A program made the translations under genes and the position numbers. A stretch of DNA of 64,000 nt from Butyriboletus loyo. Taxonomy: Eukaryota; Basidiomycota; Agaricomycetes; Boletales; Boletaceae. The stretch is taken from NCBI GenBank assembly GCA_038093515.1, contig JBBPSI010000004.1:431976-495975 (forward strand). The letters run 5' to 3'. Each line of letters starts with the position of its first letter. Position 1 is the stretch's first letter. The notes below the pieces were generated by a model. It saw nothing but the letters and a program-made list of their open reading frames with translations, did no database searches and had not been told where the DNA came from. Positions 1-11,768 of the stretch are shown here, in pieces.

Positions 1-2035
1 TTCAAGCAACTCGGCAACTGTATCGGTCGAGGTCAATTCGGAGTTGTCTACCGCGCCTTGAACCTGACCACGGGCCAAATGGTGGCTGTCAAGCGCATTC
101 GGCTGGAGGGTCTGCAAGAAGAGGAAGTCATGCAGCTCATGAAGGAGGTCGACTTGATGAAAAGTTTGTCACACCCAGGCATCGTCAAGTATGAGGGCAT
201 GGTGAGAGCCGAGGAATTTTTGAACATCGTCCTTGAGTAAGGGTATCTCGCTTTGCATTTCCACCACTGATTGTCGACTCCTGGCCAAAGGTATGCGGAG
301 AGCGGGTCGCTCGGACAGACACTGAAGGCATTTGGGAAGCTCAATGAACACCTTGTCGCCAGCTATGTTGTCAAGATCTTGGAGGGTTTGCACTATCTCC
401 ACAAATGCCAAGTTGTGCATTGCGACCTCAAGGCTGCGAATATCCTCACCACCAAGACCGGAAATATCAAGCTTTCAGACTTCGGTGTCTCTCTCAATCT
501 TCGAGCAATGGAACGCGAACTTAACAATGTGGCTGGCACTCCCAACTGGATGGCTCCTGAGGTGATCGAACTCAAGGGCGCTTCGCCAAAATCAGACATC
601 TGGTCCCTAGGGTGTACTGTCATCGAACTTCTTACCGGCCGTCCTCCCTACGGGGAGATTGCGAACACCATGACGGGTACGTGTTATTCATGTGTTTGTC
701 ACCAGATGAGATTGATTGGATTGAACAGTTATGTTTCGAATCGTCGAAGACGCGATACCACCGCTGCCGGATGACTGTTCCGAAGCACTCCAAGACTTTC
801 TACGACAATGTTTCCACAAGGACCCTCTGCAGCGCCCAGACGCAGAGAGGCTCTGTGAACACCCATGGCTAAAGATGAATTGGGATGCGCTCAAGGTGAG
901 ACAACATTGTTGCTCAGCAAGCGGCGTGGCTAATTTATCCACCAGGAACTCCGTCCTCAGGATAGTATCCCCTTCCTCCGCCGCGTCAGTGCCGACCTTC
1001 AAAAAACAGACGTTGCCAAGGTGCTCGCTCACATCAGTTCGCCCATCATGGAAGTGCCATCGTCAGACCCTCCCACGGCAGAGGAGCCAAGTGTTCCACA
1101 ACAAAACCTCTCCTTCGGACCCGCGTCACCTCTCCCTGACGATACACCGGTCTCGCCTCGAAATCATACATTTGTAAAAACTATCTTTGGGAAACGTAAG
1201 CAATCGTTGTATCCGTAGCTTTACTCTACTCAGCGAATGTACGACAGCGATGGTCTGCAGAGTGTGCCTTGGGAGCGTGAAGAAGAATGGTGTTATTTGC
1301 GATCGATGCAGCCTCATAGCCCACGCAAAGTGTGCGCAAGACGCGGCACCGAGTTGTGACCTTCGTTCACAGCTCCTATTATATGCGCAGTTTGCGGAGA
1401 AGGGCAACTCCAACGCATTGCACCAGTCCCACGATGGTGCAAACATGTCTTCCCCGCTCGCACACACATCGCCGGTGGTTCCCTCTGAAGTTTCATTCGT
1501 TACACCACCCGTACGTCCGAGTGCCAATCTTACCTCGTCCACTCCTGGCTCTGGCCAGTCGCTGCCTCCGAAACCAACTGCGGCATTCAAAATCATATCT
1601 GGTTTCGGGCGTTCGCGTTCATCCCTAGCCGTCTGTCATTCGCCTGCCTTCCCGTCGCCGATTCCTGCGGCTAACGCAGAAGACAAAGCTCGAGAGCGGA
1701 AATCATCCAAGCTCATGCACAACATAAACTCGACAGAGAGACCGCACTCTGAGTCCAGCAGTAGCTCGGGTCTGAGGAGCGTAAAGACCACAGACAGTCA
1801 ATCCAGCCGACAAGAACCAAGACAGTCCTTCTTCTCGATTACTGAGCTTGATACGGACTCTCTGCCTCGGGCCAGTCAGCGTGCCACTGAAGGTGAATCT
1901 TCCTCTAGAATCACTTCTAACGGGGGCTCTGCGTTCGAATGGGCCCAGCAAGATGTCCCTGGAACCTTGTCCGGGGACCTTGACTGCCAGAAGAAACGAA
2001 ACGGCGAGAAGCACACTAACTGTGTGGTTCAGTAA
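1..2035 (+). CDS. sepH: SIN-type (Cdc7/SepH-like) Ser/Thr kinase with C1 domain, 5' partial
   Basis: Protein kinase of the septation initiation network type (S. pombe Cdc7, A. nidulans SepH), expected to control septum formation and mitotic exit. The window begins inside the kinase domain, so the start is missing. Exons read: 1-236, 291-676, 729-895, 946-1195, 1248-2035. Visible motifs are the glycine loop GRGQFG, the VAIK lysine (AVKRI), the catalytic loop [12 protein letters not shown] (Cys in place of the usual Arg), SDFG and WMAPE. A Ser-rich tail follows. Joining exons 4 and 5 at the acceptor CGACAG (1247) creates a C1 zinc finger: His, 12 residues, CRVC, 10 residues, CDRC, then H-x2-C-x7-C, at about 1164-1365. 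The nearer acceptor at 1233 would shift the frame. Substrate and lipid ligand are not shown by the sequence. Family sure, exact orthology likely. Confidence 0.85.
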
Positions 2036-2266
2036 CGATATTCCTTCACGACCATACGATTGTTGACGCCCCTCTGACATTTTTGGACCCCGTCTTTCAA
2101 CTTAACCGTTCCTACGAGCATAATTCACGCTATTTTATGAACTAGTAATGTGTAGCCTGTAGGTGTCATCTTGGGAGCATTTGGGACAGTATACCTCGAC
2201 GAAAACCTGCAACTTTGTTTTACCTATCATCCCCAATAGCCTAGCTGTATCGCATCTTTCCCTGTA

Positions 2267-2839
2267 TCAGATACACGATCGGAGTGGGACAATCTTAACT
2301 ATCTCGTGCTGAGCACTAATTAGCAGACGTTCAAGGGCCGTTGAGCTGCGAGACCGAGGTATGAAACTGTGAAGGGAGATACCATCGCTACCACTCACTT
2401 CTCTCAGACGACCTTGGCCGGCAAGGTACAGGGCACCAGTATCACCCCAGATTTGATAGCGGGTGATCTTATCTCCGTCGTCAAAGTCCAATACATATGT
2501 GAACGTTTCGTTCCAGCTTTCGTGTGTGGTGATCCAAGTGAACGTCGCGGTGCCCTTGACAGACACTTTTCTGATCTCGGCATCAATGATATACTCTGAG
2601 AAACGCATGTCCTCGTAGGTGATCAGAGCGGCGACGGTGGAGAAGTAGTGCCGCACGCCGTCATGACCTCTGAACGGGTTGCCCAGGAACGGGGCAAACC
2701 TGGACAGACCATGTTCGAGGACCTCGCACGGACGGGTGTCGGAGAAGTGGGTGAGGAGGGTCTCTATCGATTTCCCGTGTGCAAAATCATGGCAGAAGCG
2801 ATGAGCGGCGTCGGAAAGGCACTGGTGTCGTCGTGCCAT
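2267..2839 (-). CDS. SnoaL/NTF2-like fold protein
   Basis: Single open frame of 190 residues. The middle part (tryptophan-rich beta strands such as FTWITTHESWNETFTYVLDF and the ending YQIWGDTGALYLA) has the look of the SnoaL-like/NTF2-like cone fold that fungi use for small cyclases, isomerases and proteins of unknown role. No catalytic residue can be assigned. A perfect donor-like GTGAGT follows the codon for Glu in GRLRE near the 3' end; if it is used with either CAG downstream, the protein would end about 10-20 residues later instead of running to the stop at 2267. The gene lies tail to tail with the kinase and head to head with the next gene (about 300 bp). Confidence 0.6.
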   Translation of the reverse strand: MARRHQCLSDAAHRFCHDFAHGKSIETLLTHFSDTRPCEVLEHGLSRFAPFLGNPFRGHDGVRHYFSTVAALITYEDMRFSEYIIDAEIRKVSVKGTATFTWITTHESWNETFTYVLDFDDGDKITRYQIWGDTGALYLAGQGRLREVSGSDGISLHSFIPRSRSSTALERLLISAQHEIVKIVPLRSCI

Positions 2840-3136
2840 GTCATCGGCAACGTTGATCCGGGCATGGCCAAACTTTGTGTTGCTTTCCCAAAAGCTTACA
2901 AGACGTCACTCGCCTCGTGTTTGGCTACACGCGAAATATAAAAAGAAAAAAGAAAAAGAGCTTGGCAACGACGGAGGAGAAAAACAAAGAACGAATTTGG
3001 TCGCCAACACGCTCGACAGGTATTTCTTCTTCGAACGTTCTTGCTGCTATCCAGGATCGATGTTACGGCCTCAGCTCACTCGGCAGGGGTCAGAAAAAGT
3101 CAGATTTGTGCCAGCACTGTGAGTTTCTCTTCCGCC

Positions 3137-3932
3137 ATGGTTACCCCGGTGCACGTCAGGGGCCTCATCATACCAATTGGCGGTAGATACACATCCATGG
3201 ACAACGATGATTCCCGCTGCATCGATCGCCACGCAAAGCGTACATTGTCTCGCGCAACTCAGTTCGACACTCGGATCAAGGATCTCGACGTAAGCCAAAC
3301 CTCTTTGTCGCCACTCGTGCCCCATCTCATCCTTTTCCAGAGCAAGCTGCGAGAACACTTGGGCAACTTCAGAGCGATCGAATCTTCAATCAAGGGCGCA
3401 CTGGCAGAACTCAATGTATGTACCGACGCCTCGATTTCTCGTTCGTCTAACACTTTCCCCCCAAAAAATGCGCACAGAGAAATGTACAGCGGGCAGACCA
3501 AGCTTTGAACTCGGATATCCCCAAACTGCGCGACGAGCTGGAAGACTCGTTGGTCATTCTTCAGGATCTCTCCACGACACTACCCCGCATCCGTTCGCGT
3601 GTCGCCAACATCCGTCATGCGTACGACTCTGGTCGAACAAAAGTGAGTCGTCGTCTGACGGGTCTTTCGGGTACAGTCGAACGAACGAAATACATTTTTA
3701 GGCTCAAGAGCTCGTTAGCAGTTTGATGTGGCTGAACACGGACTTTCGTGAACGTTGGAGACTCATCATATTCACCTCTTCCGCGCCAGTATCTTGGCGA
3801 TGGAAAGCCCTGATGCGAATTTCAATCGCCGCTTTTCTGGTGACCTTTTTGTGGGTTGCTTGGGTCGCTATCGGTGGTGCCTACCGAGCGCATCGACAAC
3901 GGCTTGTCTGGGGTGAGAGGTTGATGTCATGA
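3137..3932 (+). CDS. Coiled-coil protein with C-terminal membrane segment, unknown function
   Basis: I do not recognise the family. Four exons (3137-3289, 3341-3415, 3478-3642, 3702-3932) join in frame to give 207 residues. The middle two thirds is predicted helical and heptad-like (KLREHLGNF, LRDELEDSLVILQDL, IRSRVANIRHAY), and residues about 175-195 are a hydrophobic segment (ISIAAFLVTFLWVAWVAIGG) followed by basic residues, so a tail-anchored or single-pass membrane protein is likely. The start ATG has a good context (CCGCCATGG). A further intron is possible at the end: a GTGAGA donor after the codon for Trp in LVWG and a CTCAG acceptor at about 3983 would replace the last few residues by a longer tail. 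Confidence 0.6.
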
Positions 3933-4178
3933 CGATCTCACCTTATTTCTTTTGCCTGGACCGTTTACTTCGAATTTCCTCAGGCAATGCTGTGCCATGC
4001 CTTCTGCACTCCTTATCGTTCCTCGGTTACATATCCCCATCACTCTCCCTTGAGTTGCTGTTCAAAGACTTTATGACACTGCGGTGTATATGTACCTACT
4101 CTGTACTATAGAATCAAAGTCACTTCAATACCGACGAACTGTAGTATACAGGCATCGGGTTCGACCTCGAGGGTTGCG

Positions 4179-5280
4179 TTACGACTGCGATGGCTTCCGC
4201 ACCCAGAACAAGTAATTGCACTCTGCAGCGCCCCATCGAGTCGCACCACGGGACATCAGTTGCCAGTCGCCGCTCCAGGGTACGTAGATGAGGCCTCGTA
4301 CTTCAGCCTCTGTGCGTGTGGGGAGGCCATGACTGTATGTGCGCGTTATCCACGGCTTTCCAGGCCTCTCTGGGTTTGTGGATGGTGAAGAGTACGTTGA
4401 GAAGAACGACACGAGCTCCGAAGGGTTGATGAATTTGGAGTACGTGTGGGTCCCAACTGCGACCTTTCGCAGGACGTGCTCTGCTGCCAGGATAGTTAAA
4501 AAGTAAGAGAGGGGTGTGCGAGCAATAGTTGACAGGAAAAGGTGGCCGCCCGGCTGGGAAGAAACTGCGGATTAGAATGTATCGGAACAGCACTCGCTCC
4601 AACGATGCATACCTTGACCAGCTCTGCGCAGTTCGAGAGGAAGCCAGCAGGGTTGTCGACATGCTCGAGAACCTCCATCGAGCATACCACGTCATACTGT
4701 TTCGGCTCTTTGATGAGTTCCTCGGCGAGTGTGTTCCGGTATACGAGTTCGCCAGTCGAGGTCGTCGAGGACAGTTCCGGATCAGCGTTGGCATGGGCGG
4801 ATGCAATACCAATATTCGATTCGGAGGCGTCGATGCCCAACGTTCGCGCGCCCATCCGTGCCAAGCTCTGCATGATACGAGGTGCTCAGTCGTGCACGAG
4901 TGAAGACCGGACAGTGCGACCCTTACTTCGGAGAGCAATCCACCGCCGCACCCAACGTCGAGGACGTCGAGTCCCCGGAGAGCGTCCCGCCTCTGTTCCA
5001 TGCTGCGTCCTACTTCTTCTCCTTTTTCCTCGCGCGTGATCTCGATCAGTTTTTCGCGTATGTATTGTACCCTGGTTGGGTTCATGCGGTGTAGCAATGC
5101 AAACTCGCCATGTTCGTCCCACCAGAGCGAAGAGAGACGAGAGAAATGTGCGATTTCGTCCGCGTTGACGCTCGATGCGGCGGACGGGGTTTGGAGCAGA
5201 CGGACGCTCTGTGACCTGCACGTCGCTCGTCGGAATGCAGCGGAGAGCATCCGAAGTGATGGAATGGGAAATGCAGTCAT
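4179..5280 (-). CDS. COQ3: Ubiquinone biosynthesis O-methyltransferase Coq3
   Basis: S-adenosylmethionine-dependent O-methyltransferase that carries out both O-methylations of the ubiquinone head group at the inner mitochondrial membrane. Exons 5280-4927, 4867-4613 and 4553-4179 give 327 residues. The N-terminus is basic and hydroxylated, without acids (MTAFPIPSLRMLSAAFRR), as in a mitochondrial presequence; a second Met lies at 5250, and the frame is open further upstream to 5454. The SAM-binding motif I is DVLDVGCGGGLLSE, motif post-I is LGIDASESNI, and CSMEVLEHVDNP and PGGHLFLSTI are typical of UbiG/Coq3. The C-terminal half (FINPSELVSFF, GDWQLM, CNYLFWVRKP) also matches the family. The 3' end of the CID gene lies about 210 bp upstream on the same strand. 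Confidence 0.92.
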
Positions 5281-5488
5281 CCCTATCCGGGGATTTTTTC
5301 GTGCTCGGCAACATTTCATGGCTTTGACTATGGCTGCATGGGCAAGCGCTTTTTCCCCGCCCACGAGAGATGCTATCTTCTGATCACGAAGTTTCAGGTC
5401 TGGTTTTGGGAGACTAAGAACATCGTACCCGACGACAATATGCATGAACGACAATAATGATGCTGTACAAATAATGTGATATGCTCCG

Positions 5489-7930
5489 CTAGGAATCCCT
5501 CACAAACACCCACTTGTCCCCCACCCGCTGCATTCGACCGCCACCCCTTCCCTCTGTTTGCCCCCCTTCTGCCGTCGAATCGTGCGACTCGCTCTTGTCG
5601 TCCGAGTGATTCAGCACCATCGACTGATTATTAGCCGCTGGACTGTCACTTGGCTCGACGTCTCCATTCAGGACAATAGCGCAGGAGGGTTCAGATTGTT
5701 CCGTCATATTTGCGTACCCACCTCCATCTCGGTAGTTGCCGTAACCTCCTCGTCCGACGCCCGCGTGGTTTCCTCTGCCCCTGCCACCTCGCCACCCACC
5801 ACTGTGTCGCGAACCGTGTTCTTCCCAGTTCCCGGGTTGCCATTGACCTCCTTGTGCTCCATTGGACCCCCTCGCAGCAGCAGCAGCCATGCTCTCCTTC
5901 ATCACAAACTGCATCAGTTCCTCCTGTGACGGTGGATAGTCGTAAGTAATTCGCCACATGTTTCCCAGTGCTTCCCACGATGGGGGAGCAGTCGCATCAA
6001 ATGTGTTGATATCAAATTGGTCAAGACCAGGCTGCTGCTGTGATGCTGAGCTTGGGGTATGAGTTTCAGTACTCTGCGCAGATGTACTTGCAGCTACCAA
6101 CGGCAACTGATCAGATACAGGTGTATGATAATCTGGTGGGACCCCAGGGGTAGGATCTACAGACAAGTCCATCGGAGCTAGTGCCTGCGTGTCTTCGGCC
6201 GACGTTGATATGGAAGGCGAGTGGGATGATGCCCTGATATCCCGTCCAAATTCATCTTTGCCATGTGAGCTGGTAGGTGGTGTACGTAATTCAGGCTGAT
6301 GATGTGGGTCTCTGTCGTTCAAAGGACGGCGGGAAGGACTGTATGGCCGCACGTTCCGTCGTTCCTCCTGTCTGCGCGGGCTGCGCGAACGGCTGCGTCT
6401 TGGACGCGAGGGCGGGACCCAGTCCCGGTCGCGCTGTTTGAAGCGATCATAGTTGTGGTGATCTTCCCACCGACCACGACCACGATAGCCACCGCGAGCG
6501 CCACCACGCGGATGTCGCTCATCACGGAAATCGCGTTGATCTCGCGCACGATCCGGGTAGCCGTTACGGGCGTACCGTGCATCCCCTGGAATGTCAAAAC
6601 GTGTTTGGGGTGGCCGCGAAAAGGAATGCGATGGCTCCGGCGCCGAATTCACGGCTGGAGAGGTATTTCCATCTGTTGGTGGGGGTGTCTGTCCTGGAGG
6701 GGGTGTCGGGGAGCCATTGGCGAGTTTGGCAGTAAGGGCTAGCTGTTGCAGGAGTGCCAACTGAGTCTGGTGAAGTTGTGGGTCGGTGTTTGGTGGTGTT
6801 TGGCTAAAGTATTCCGTGAGGCGAAGCAAGTGCAAGTGCAAGTGCAAGTACCTTGGGGGTTGGCCTGAACCCGTGATCTGAGCTGCATGACCCAGCAAGG
6901 CAAGCAAGGTTGCCTGCACGTCGGGAACAGGCGCAGTAGGAGTGTGAGGAGCCAGTTGAGATGTCGTGGGCATATCCAACGCTTCCATCGTGGTGCGTGG
7001 ATCGATGGACGGTGTCGGATTTACAGCGTTCTCTAACGGAAAAGTAAACCAAATAATGTTTCAGTTATTACTCTCATTTCATTGGAGGCAGGAACGCCAG
7101 CAAAAATAGCTAGAATTACACAAGCGGAAGAAATACTTAGCGGCCGCATGTTTTGGTTCTGATAAGCACCTTTTCGTACGTCCGACAAGATATCCCCCAG
7201 TCGCGCCAGCACTGCCGATGGAAAAGTATTCGATTTGACCCATATGTCATGAACTTTCTTCGTTTTTTCCTGTGGTTAGAGTCAAGTAAGAATGTTGTAC
7301 TTGTGTTAACTATCCCTGCATAGGGATGGCAGAGGTCAAGGCGCTACGGGCTAAGAGGGGCAACGTTCCACGAACAGCCAAATTGCGGCGAAAACGTAAA
7401 CCACTCGTGCGTAGCCAGTGACTGAGCACAGAGAACTATTTTCATGGAAGAGCATGCTCCAATAACTAACCTTTGCTTCTGAGTTATCCAGGGAGACCAT
7501 ATCTTGGAAGAGTCCGTCCAAGACGCCTTCAATCTTGAGAAGAAACGTTGCAGCATTACCCTTTGTCGAGTTGATATCACCCGTTACGCCACGTTTGTTC
7601 ACCAAACTCCTAGCAGCACGAGCCAAAGCGTCAAAAGCATACAAGCTGGACACTTTGGTGGAACTGGGCAACGACTTGTGGGTTCGATATAGAATTGCAA
7701 CAAGTTTGATGTCATCCTAAAACGCCGTCTATTAAATTTCGTCAACGCTGTAAATCCGCTGCACGCGCACCTCGAGCGATTTCATGGCGATCTCCGTCAG
7801 CCTGTTCATTTTTGAGGCAGACAGCCGTTTTGCGCTCACGACGTCCTTGAGGGTATTTTCGAAATCCTGAAACCTTGACAGTTAGGTACGAAAAGGACCG
7901 ATGTCTTACACGCACCTCAAGAGCAGCCAT
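5489..7930 (-). CDS. CID-domain RNA polymerase II CTD-interacting protein (Nrd1/Seb1/SCAF class)
   Basis: Five exons (7930-7916, 7866-7771, 7716-7471, 7269-7170, 7032-5489) give 666 residues. Residues 1 to about 150 form a CTD-interacting domain: MAALEDFENTLKDVVSAK, TEIAMKSLEDDIKLVAIL, SSLYAFDALARAAR, FLLKIEGVLDGLFQDM and VHDIWVKSNTFPSAVLARL. Such domains bind phosphorylated heptads of the polymerase tail and couple transcription to RNA processing or termination. The rest is low complexity: a Pro/Gln-rich stretch, an RS block (RRSRSRSPRR), RGG-like sequence (ARGGYRGRGR, GGWRGGRGRG) and an acidic, Ser-rich tail. I see no RRM, unlike yeast Nrd1 and Seb1, so the exact ortholog is open. The first coding exon is only 15 nt. 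The promoter is shared with PET117 (178 bp). Confidence 0.8.
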
Positions 7931-8108
7931 GTTCAGTGCTCACACATAAGCTTACCTAGCAAGGTCAAGGACTGTAGGGTTAAAGAAGTGGTGGAAAGAT
8001 GGCCAAGTCGGTCGGAGTCGGTGGCGCAAAACGTACTGTGTTTACTTGTGTTGTGGCTCTACGAGCCTTTGGCCGGGTGGCTGAGCTGTTTGATCACCGC
8101 TCAAATAT

Positions 8109-8393
8109 ATGTCGACCCGGGCGAAGGCGACCTTGGCTGCCTCATGCGCCATCTCTGCGTTCATCGTATGGGGCGTTCACTATCAGCAAACTAAAGAACG
8201 CGATGTATGTTTCATATTTACTACTGTGAACGCATCTTCTCACGATGCACAGGACATGTTCCAAGGGGTGTTGCGCGATGACGAACGCAGAAGAAAAAAG
8301 ATGAGGCAAAGGGAGCAAGACTTTGAAGAATCGCATCGCAAGCGCGAAATCTACGAACGCACGCAGACTGTTGTTTCTGGCGAACAAGGTTGA
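8109..8393 (+). CDS. PET117: Cytochrome c oxidase assembly factor Pet117
   Basis: Two exons (8109-8204, 8253-8393) give a 78-residue protein of the length of the Pet117 family, which acts at the mitochondrial inner membrane in assembly of cytochrome c oxidase (heme a synthesis and Cox15 oligomers in yeast). The N-terminus MSTRAKATLAASCAISAFIVWGVHY combines a short basic start with one hydrophobic segment, followed by a Gln-Gln/Glu-Arg region and a charged helix (DDERRRKKMRQREQDFEESHRKR). This is the family layout. The retained intron would insert a foreign stretch (VCFIFTTVNASSH), so the splice is well supported. Divergent from the CID-domain gene. Confidence 0.82.
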   Translation: MSTRAKATLAASCAISAFIVWGVHYQQTKERDVCFIFTTVNASSHDAQDMFQGVLRDDERRRKKMRQREQDFEESHRKREIYERTQTVVSGEQG

Positions 8394-9048
8394 TACCGGT
8401 ACGGTATTAAGCCAAGGGAAAGGCAAGGTCAGTCATCATACCGCCTCTAAATTCCACCTGGACTGTGCAAGTTTAAATTAACACTGACGTCGTAGGAGTA
8501 GTATCATAAAATGCCTTATATTCGAATCGTCCATCACACAATACCTCATGAGGAGCGGACGTCGGCATAGCTAGCGCTTTAGTTGGAAAACGGCCAGTGT
8601 AGCTTTCAGCAGTGATCTACTATAGTGCGTGACAACGTATTTCGAGTTCGCTACGTAGCTCATGTCGACAGTGGGACGGACGATTTTTTTGACTGTAGCT
8701 ATCAAATTACAAACCTCTCTGCTCTGATCTTACAACAAGGATTGCGAGTCTACCACACTGTCGTGTCCATTGCCGCATCTCCACGAGAAGACCAGCTAAA
8801 GGTGGGAGAGCGAGGGCTAACTAGTATCGTAACACAGTTGCGATCACGTGATGATCTTCAGCCAATTGGAGTCTGATAATTTTTTGCGGGCACCGCTTGG
8901 CTCAACGTTCAACCTGTCGTATGTTGTGGTCGTTCTCGGCGGGCGGGCGGTAACCAGAAGTCGTGGACGGTATATCTGGGCGATATAGGGTGCGTTTACC
9001 TTCTCACAGAGAAAAATATACATTTATTCCAATCTGAAAGCAGAAACG
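8394..9048. other. Intergenic stretch without a recognisable gene
   Basis: About 650 bp between PET117 and the F-box-like gene. Reading frames here are short and have no matching splice sites. The last 150 bp before the next start include a GC-rich run (GCGGGCGGGCGG near 8940), which may belong to the promoter of the next gene. No repeat or RNA gene seen. Confidence 0.5.
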
Positions 9049-10559
9049 ATGCATTTAGCTCTCTTCATTGATGAGATCCTCCAACTCATATTCGAGGACA
9101 CCATGAACGATGGAAAATCATCACTCTGCTGTGTTGCAAGATGTTGTCAAGCTTGGAAGGACCCCGCCCTAGACCGCATATGGAGACAACTTCCATCAGC
9201 CGTACCGCTGCTGTCTCTTTTGCCAGGCTTTTCGATACAGAATGGTGACATTGTACGTTCTCTTTCACTCTACAGGGACAGTAGTCATTGACTTATTTGT
9301 AGCGGCTTGACCCGGCGATGCAAGACGTGGCATTTACAGCCTTCCATTCGTATGCTATCCGTGTCAAGCACATTGTACACCGCCATCGCGTGCTCGCGGA
9401 CCTGACAAGCATTCCTATGCACCTGTTTCACCAACTGAGTAACCTTGACTCTGCTCGCATAGACAGTAGAGCCACTGGGGAAGTCGCCTTGCGTATGAGC
9501 CTGGCTCCTCGACTTCGGGCTCTCGCGCTGCAGGTTGGTTACACCAAATCCAACTCGACTTCGACGACTGTGCATGGAATGATGTCACTTTTGAAAGGGT
9601 GCACTTCATTGGAGCAACTGTATGTTCGAGGACATTCATCTGAATGCCTTCGCATACCTCTCAGCAGTATCACAACTTTGCGCTCGTTATCGCTGCACCT
9701 GTCGTCCTTGACAGGGCAATCCTTCATGACAGTGTCTACCTTTCCACGCCTGGTGAATTTCGACGTACATGTCGACCGTTTATCATGTGATGAACTTTCA
9801 ACCGCAATTGCTGGCGCTTCTTTCTTTCCTGCACTAGAAAAACTGAAGATCCGTGCTCTGCCGGCTCTCGTAGTGTTGATACTTCAACAACTACCCCGGA
9901 ATAAGCTTCATTCTCTCCACATAGACGTCGCAGGTTCCGACTCATCTTCAGCATTCGAAGGCCTGTTCGAGGCAATGACAAGTTTGCCATTACATGAATT
10001 CACTCTTGAACATGCAATCTCTGTCGATGAATCCGAAGATATACCCGCATATACTCCGGACAATTTTTTCACTCTAGACCACTTCCGACCGCTTTCGAAG
10101 TTACCCCTTAGATGTTTTATACTCGACTCTTCATTGCCACCTGACCTGTCAGATTCAGCTATCGAGGAGATGGCCAAGTGGTGGCCATTCCTCGATCGAC
10201 TCGAATTAGGAGCCCGCACTGCCCTTGAAAACGCACCAACAACTTGGAAGCCTAGGAACTCGCTAGCGAGCCTCTCTGCATTGGCGACAGGGTGCCAGCA
10301 CCTCAAGAGTCTCGTCGTCACTCTGGATGCGGATTCAATTGGGTTTCCGGATCAGGGTCCACTCCCTTTTGGTTCTCATCCCCTGGCTTCATTGTCGATC
10401 AGTTCACGTTCCCGACCTGATTTTACATCGCTTTCGGCGATGCTTCGTAGGCTATTCCCATCTTTGGCGGATGTAACACCCGGGTTTGTGGGTGAACATG
10501 AAGATGCATGGGCTGCTGTTCAAGCCACCGTCTTGAATGAAATTCATAGCGACGTGTAA
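9049..10559 (+). CDS. F-box-like / leucine-rich repeat protein
   Basis: Two exons (9049-9252, 9303-10559) give 486 residues. The first 40 or so residues (LALFIDEILQLIFEDTMN, CCVARCCQAWKDPALDRIWRQL) follow the F-box-like pattern of a hydrophobic helix, a Cys/Val-rich helix and a conserved Trp. The rest shows irregular leucine-rich strands such as LRALALQV, LEQLYVRGHS and TLRSLSLHLSSL. Agaricomycete genomes carry large lineage-specific families of this kind, thought to act as substrate adaptors of SCF ubiquitin ligases. A substrate cannot be inferred. The gene stands alone, with long spacers on the 5' side. Confidence 0.72.
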
Positions 10560-10796
10560 CCGGAATTCTTGGATGCTTTCCACGGCAATTCCACGGCAGC
10601 GAGTGGACCTAGACCATCACGATAGACTTAGATTACCTAGATCATGGACTAGACTGTTAAATATAGACCATATAGATCGGAATGTACTCCAGACTAGCAC
10701 GCATACCATGCTTGTAGCTGGTTGGTTAATGCACATGTTCGGCAATATGATGGCATTCAGTTATACGCATACAACATATCAAGACATTAGTCTAAT

Positions 10797-11493
<697 letters not shown>

Positions 11494-11768
11494 CTTTTCG
11501 GATGCGTTTGTCTATCCAACGAACTAAACGGTGGAGTCGTCGACAAAAGTAAGAACCGTTGTTGTAGTGAAGAGAAAAGATATCGGCGCGGTGTGTCGAA
11601 ACCTTAATCTTCTGTTGATGGCCCGTGCGTGGTAAAATATCCATGTACATGACTAATACATATGTACGATTATGTAATCGAAAAGGAGCGTCGCGTCGCG
11701 TCATGGTAGTTTGGTCGCGTTCATTACAACTGTCTTTCGGTTCAGAACTAGAAAAGCGACCTGGTATC
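11494..11768. promoter_or_regulatory. Divergent promoter region between RPS31 and RFC3
   Basis: The two start codons are 275 bp apart and point away from each other, so this stretch must hold both core promoters and 5' leaders. A ribosomal/ubiquitin gene and a replication-factor gene share it. I do not see a convincing TATA box; assignment is by position only. Confidence 0.5.

Noticed and set aside
10600..10700. Degenerate CTAGA/TAGACC repeats after the F-box-like gene
   Set aside because: Too irregular to define a unit or copy number; probably ordinary AT-rich 3' sequence.
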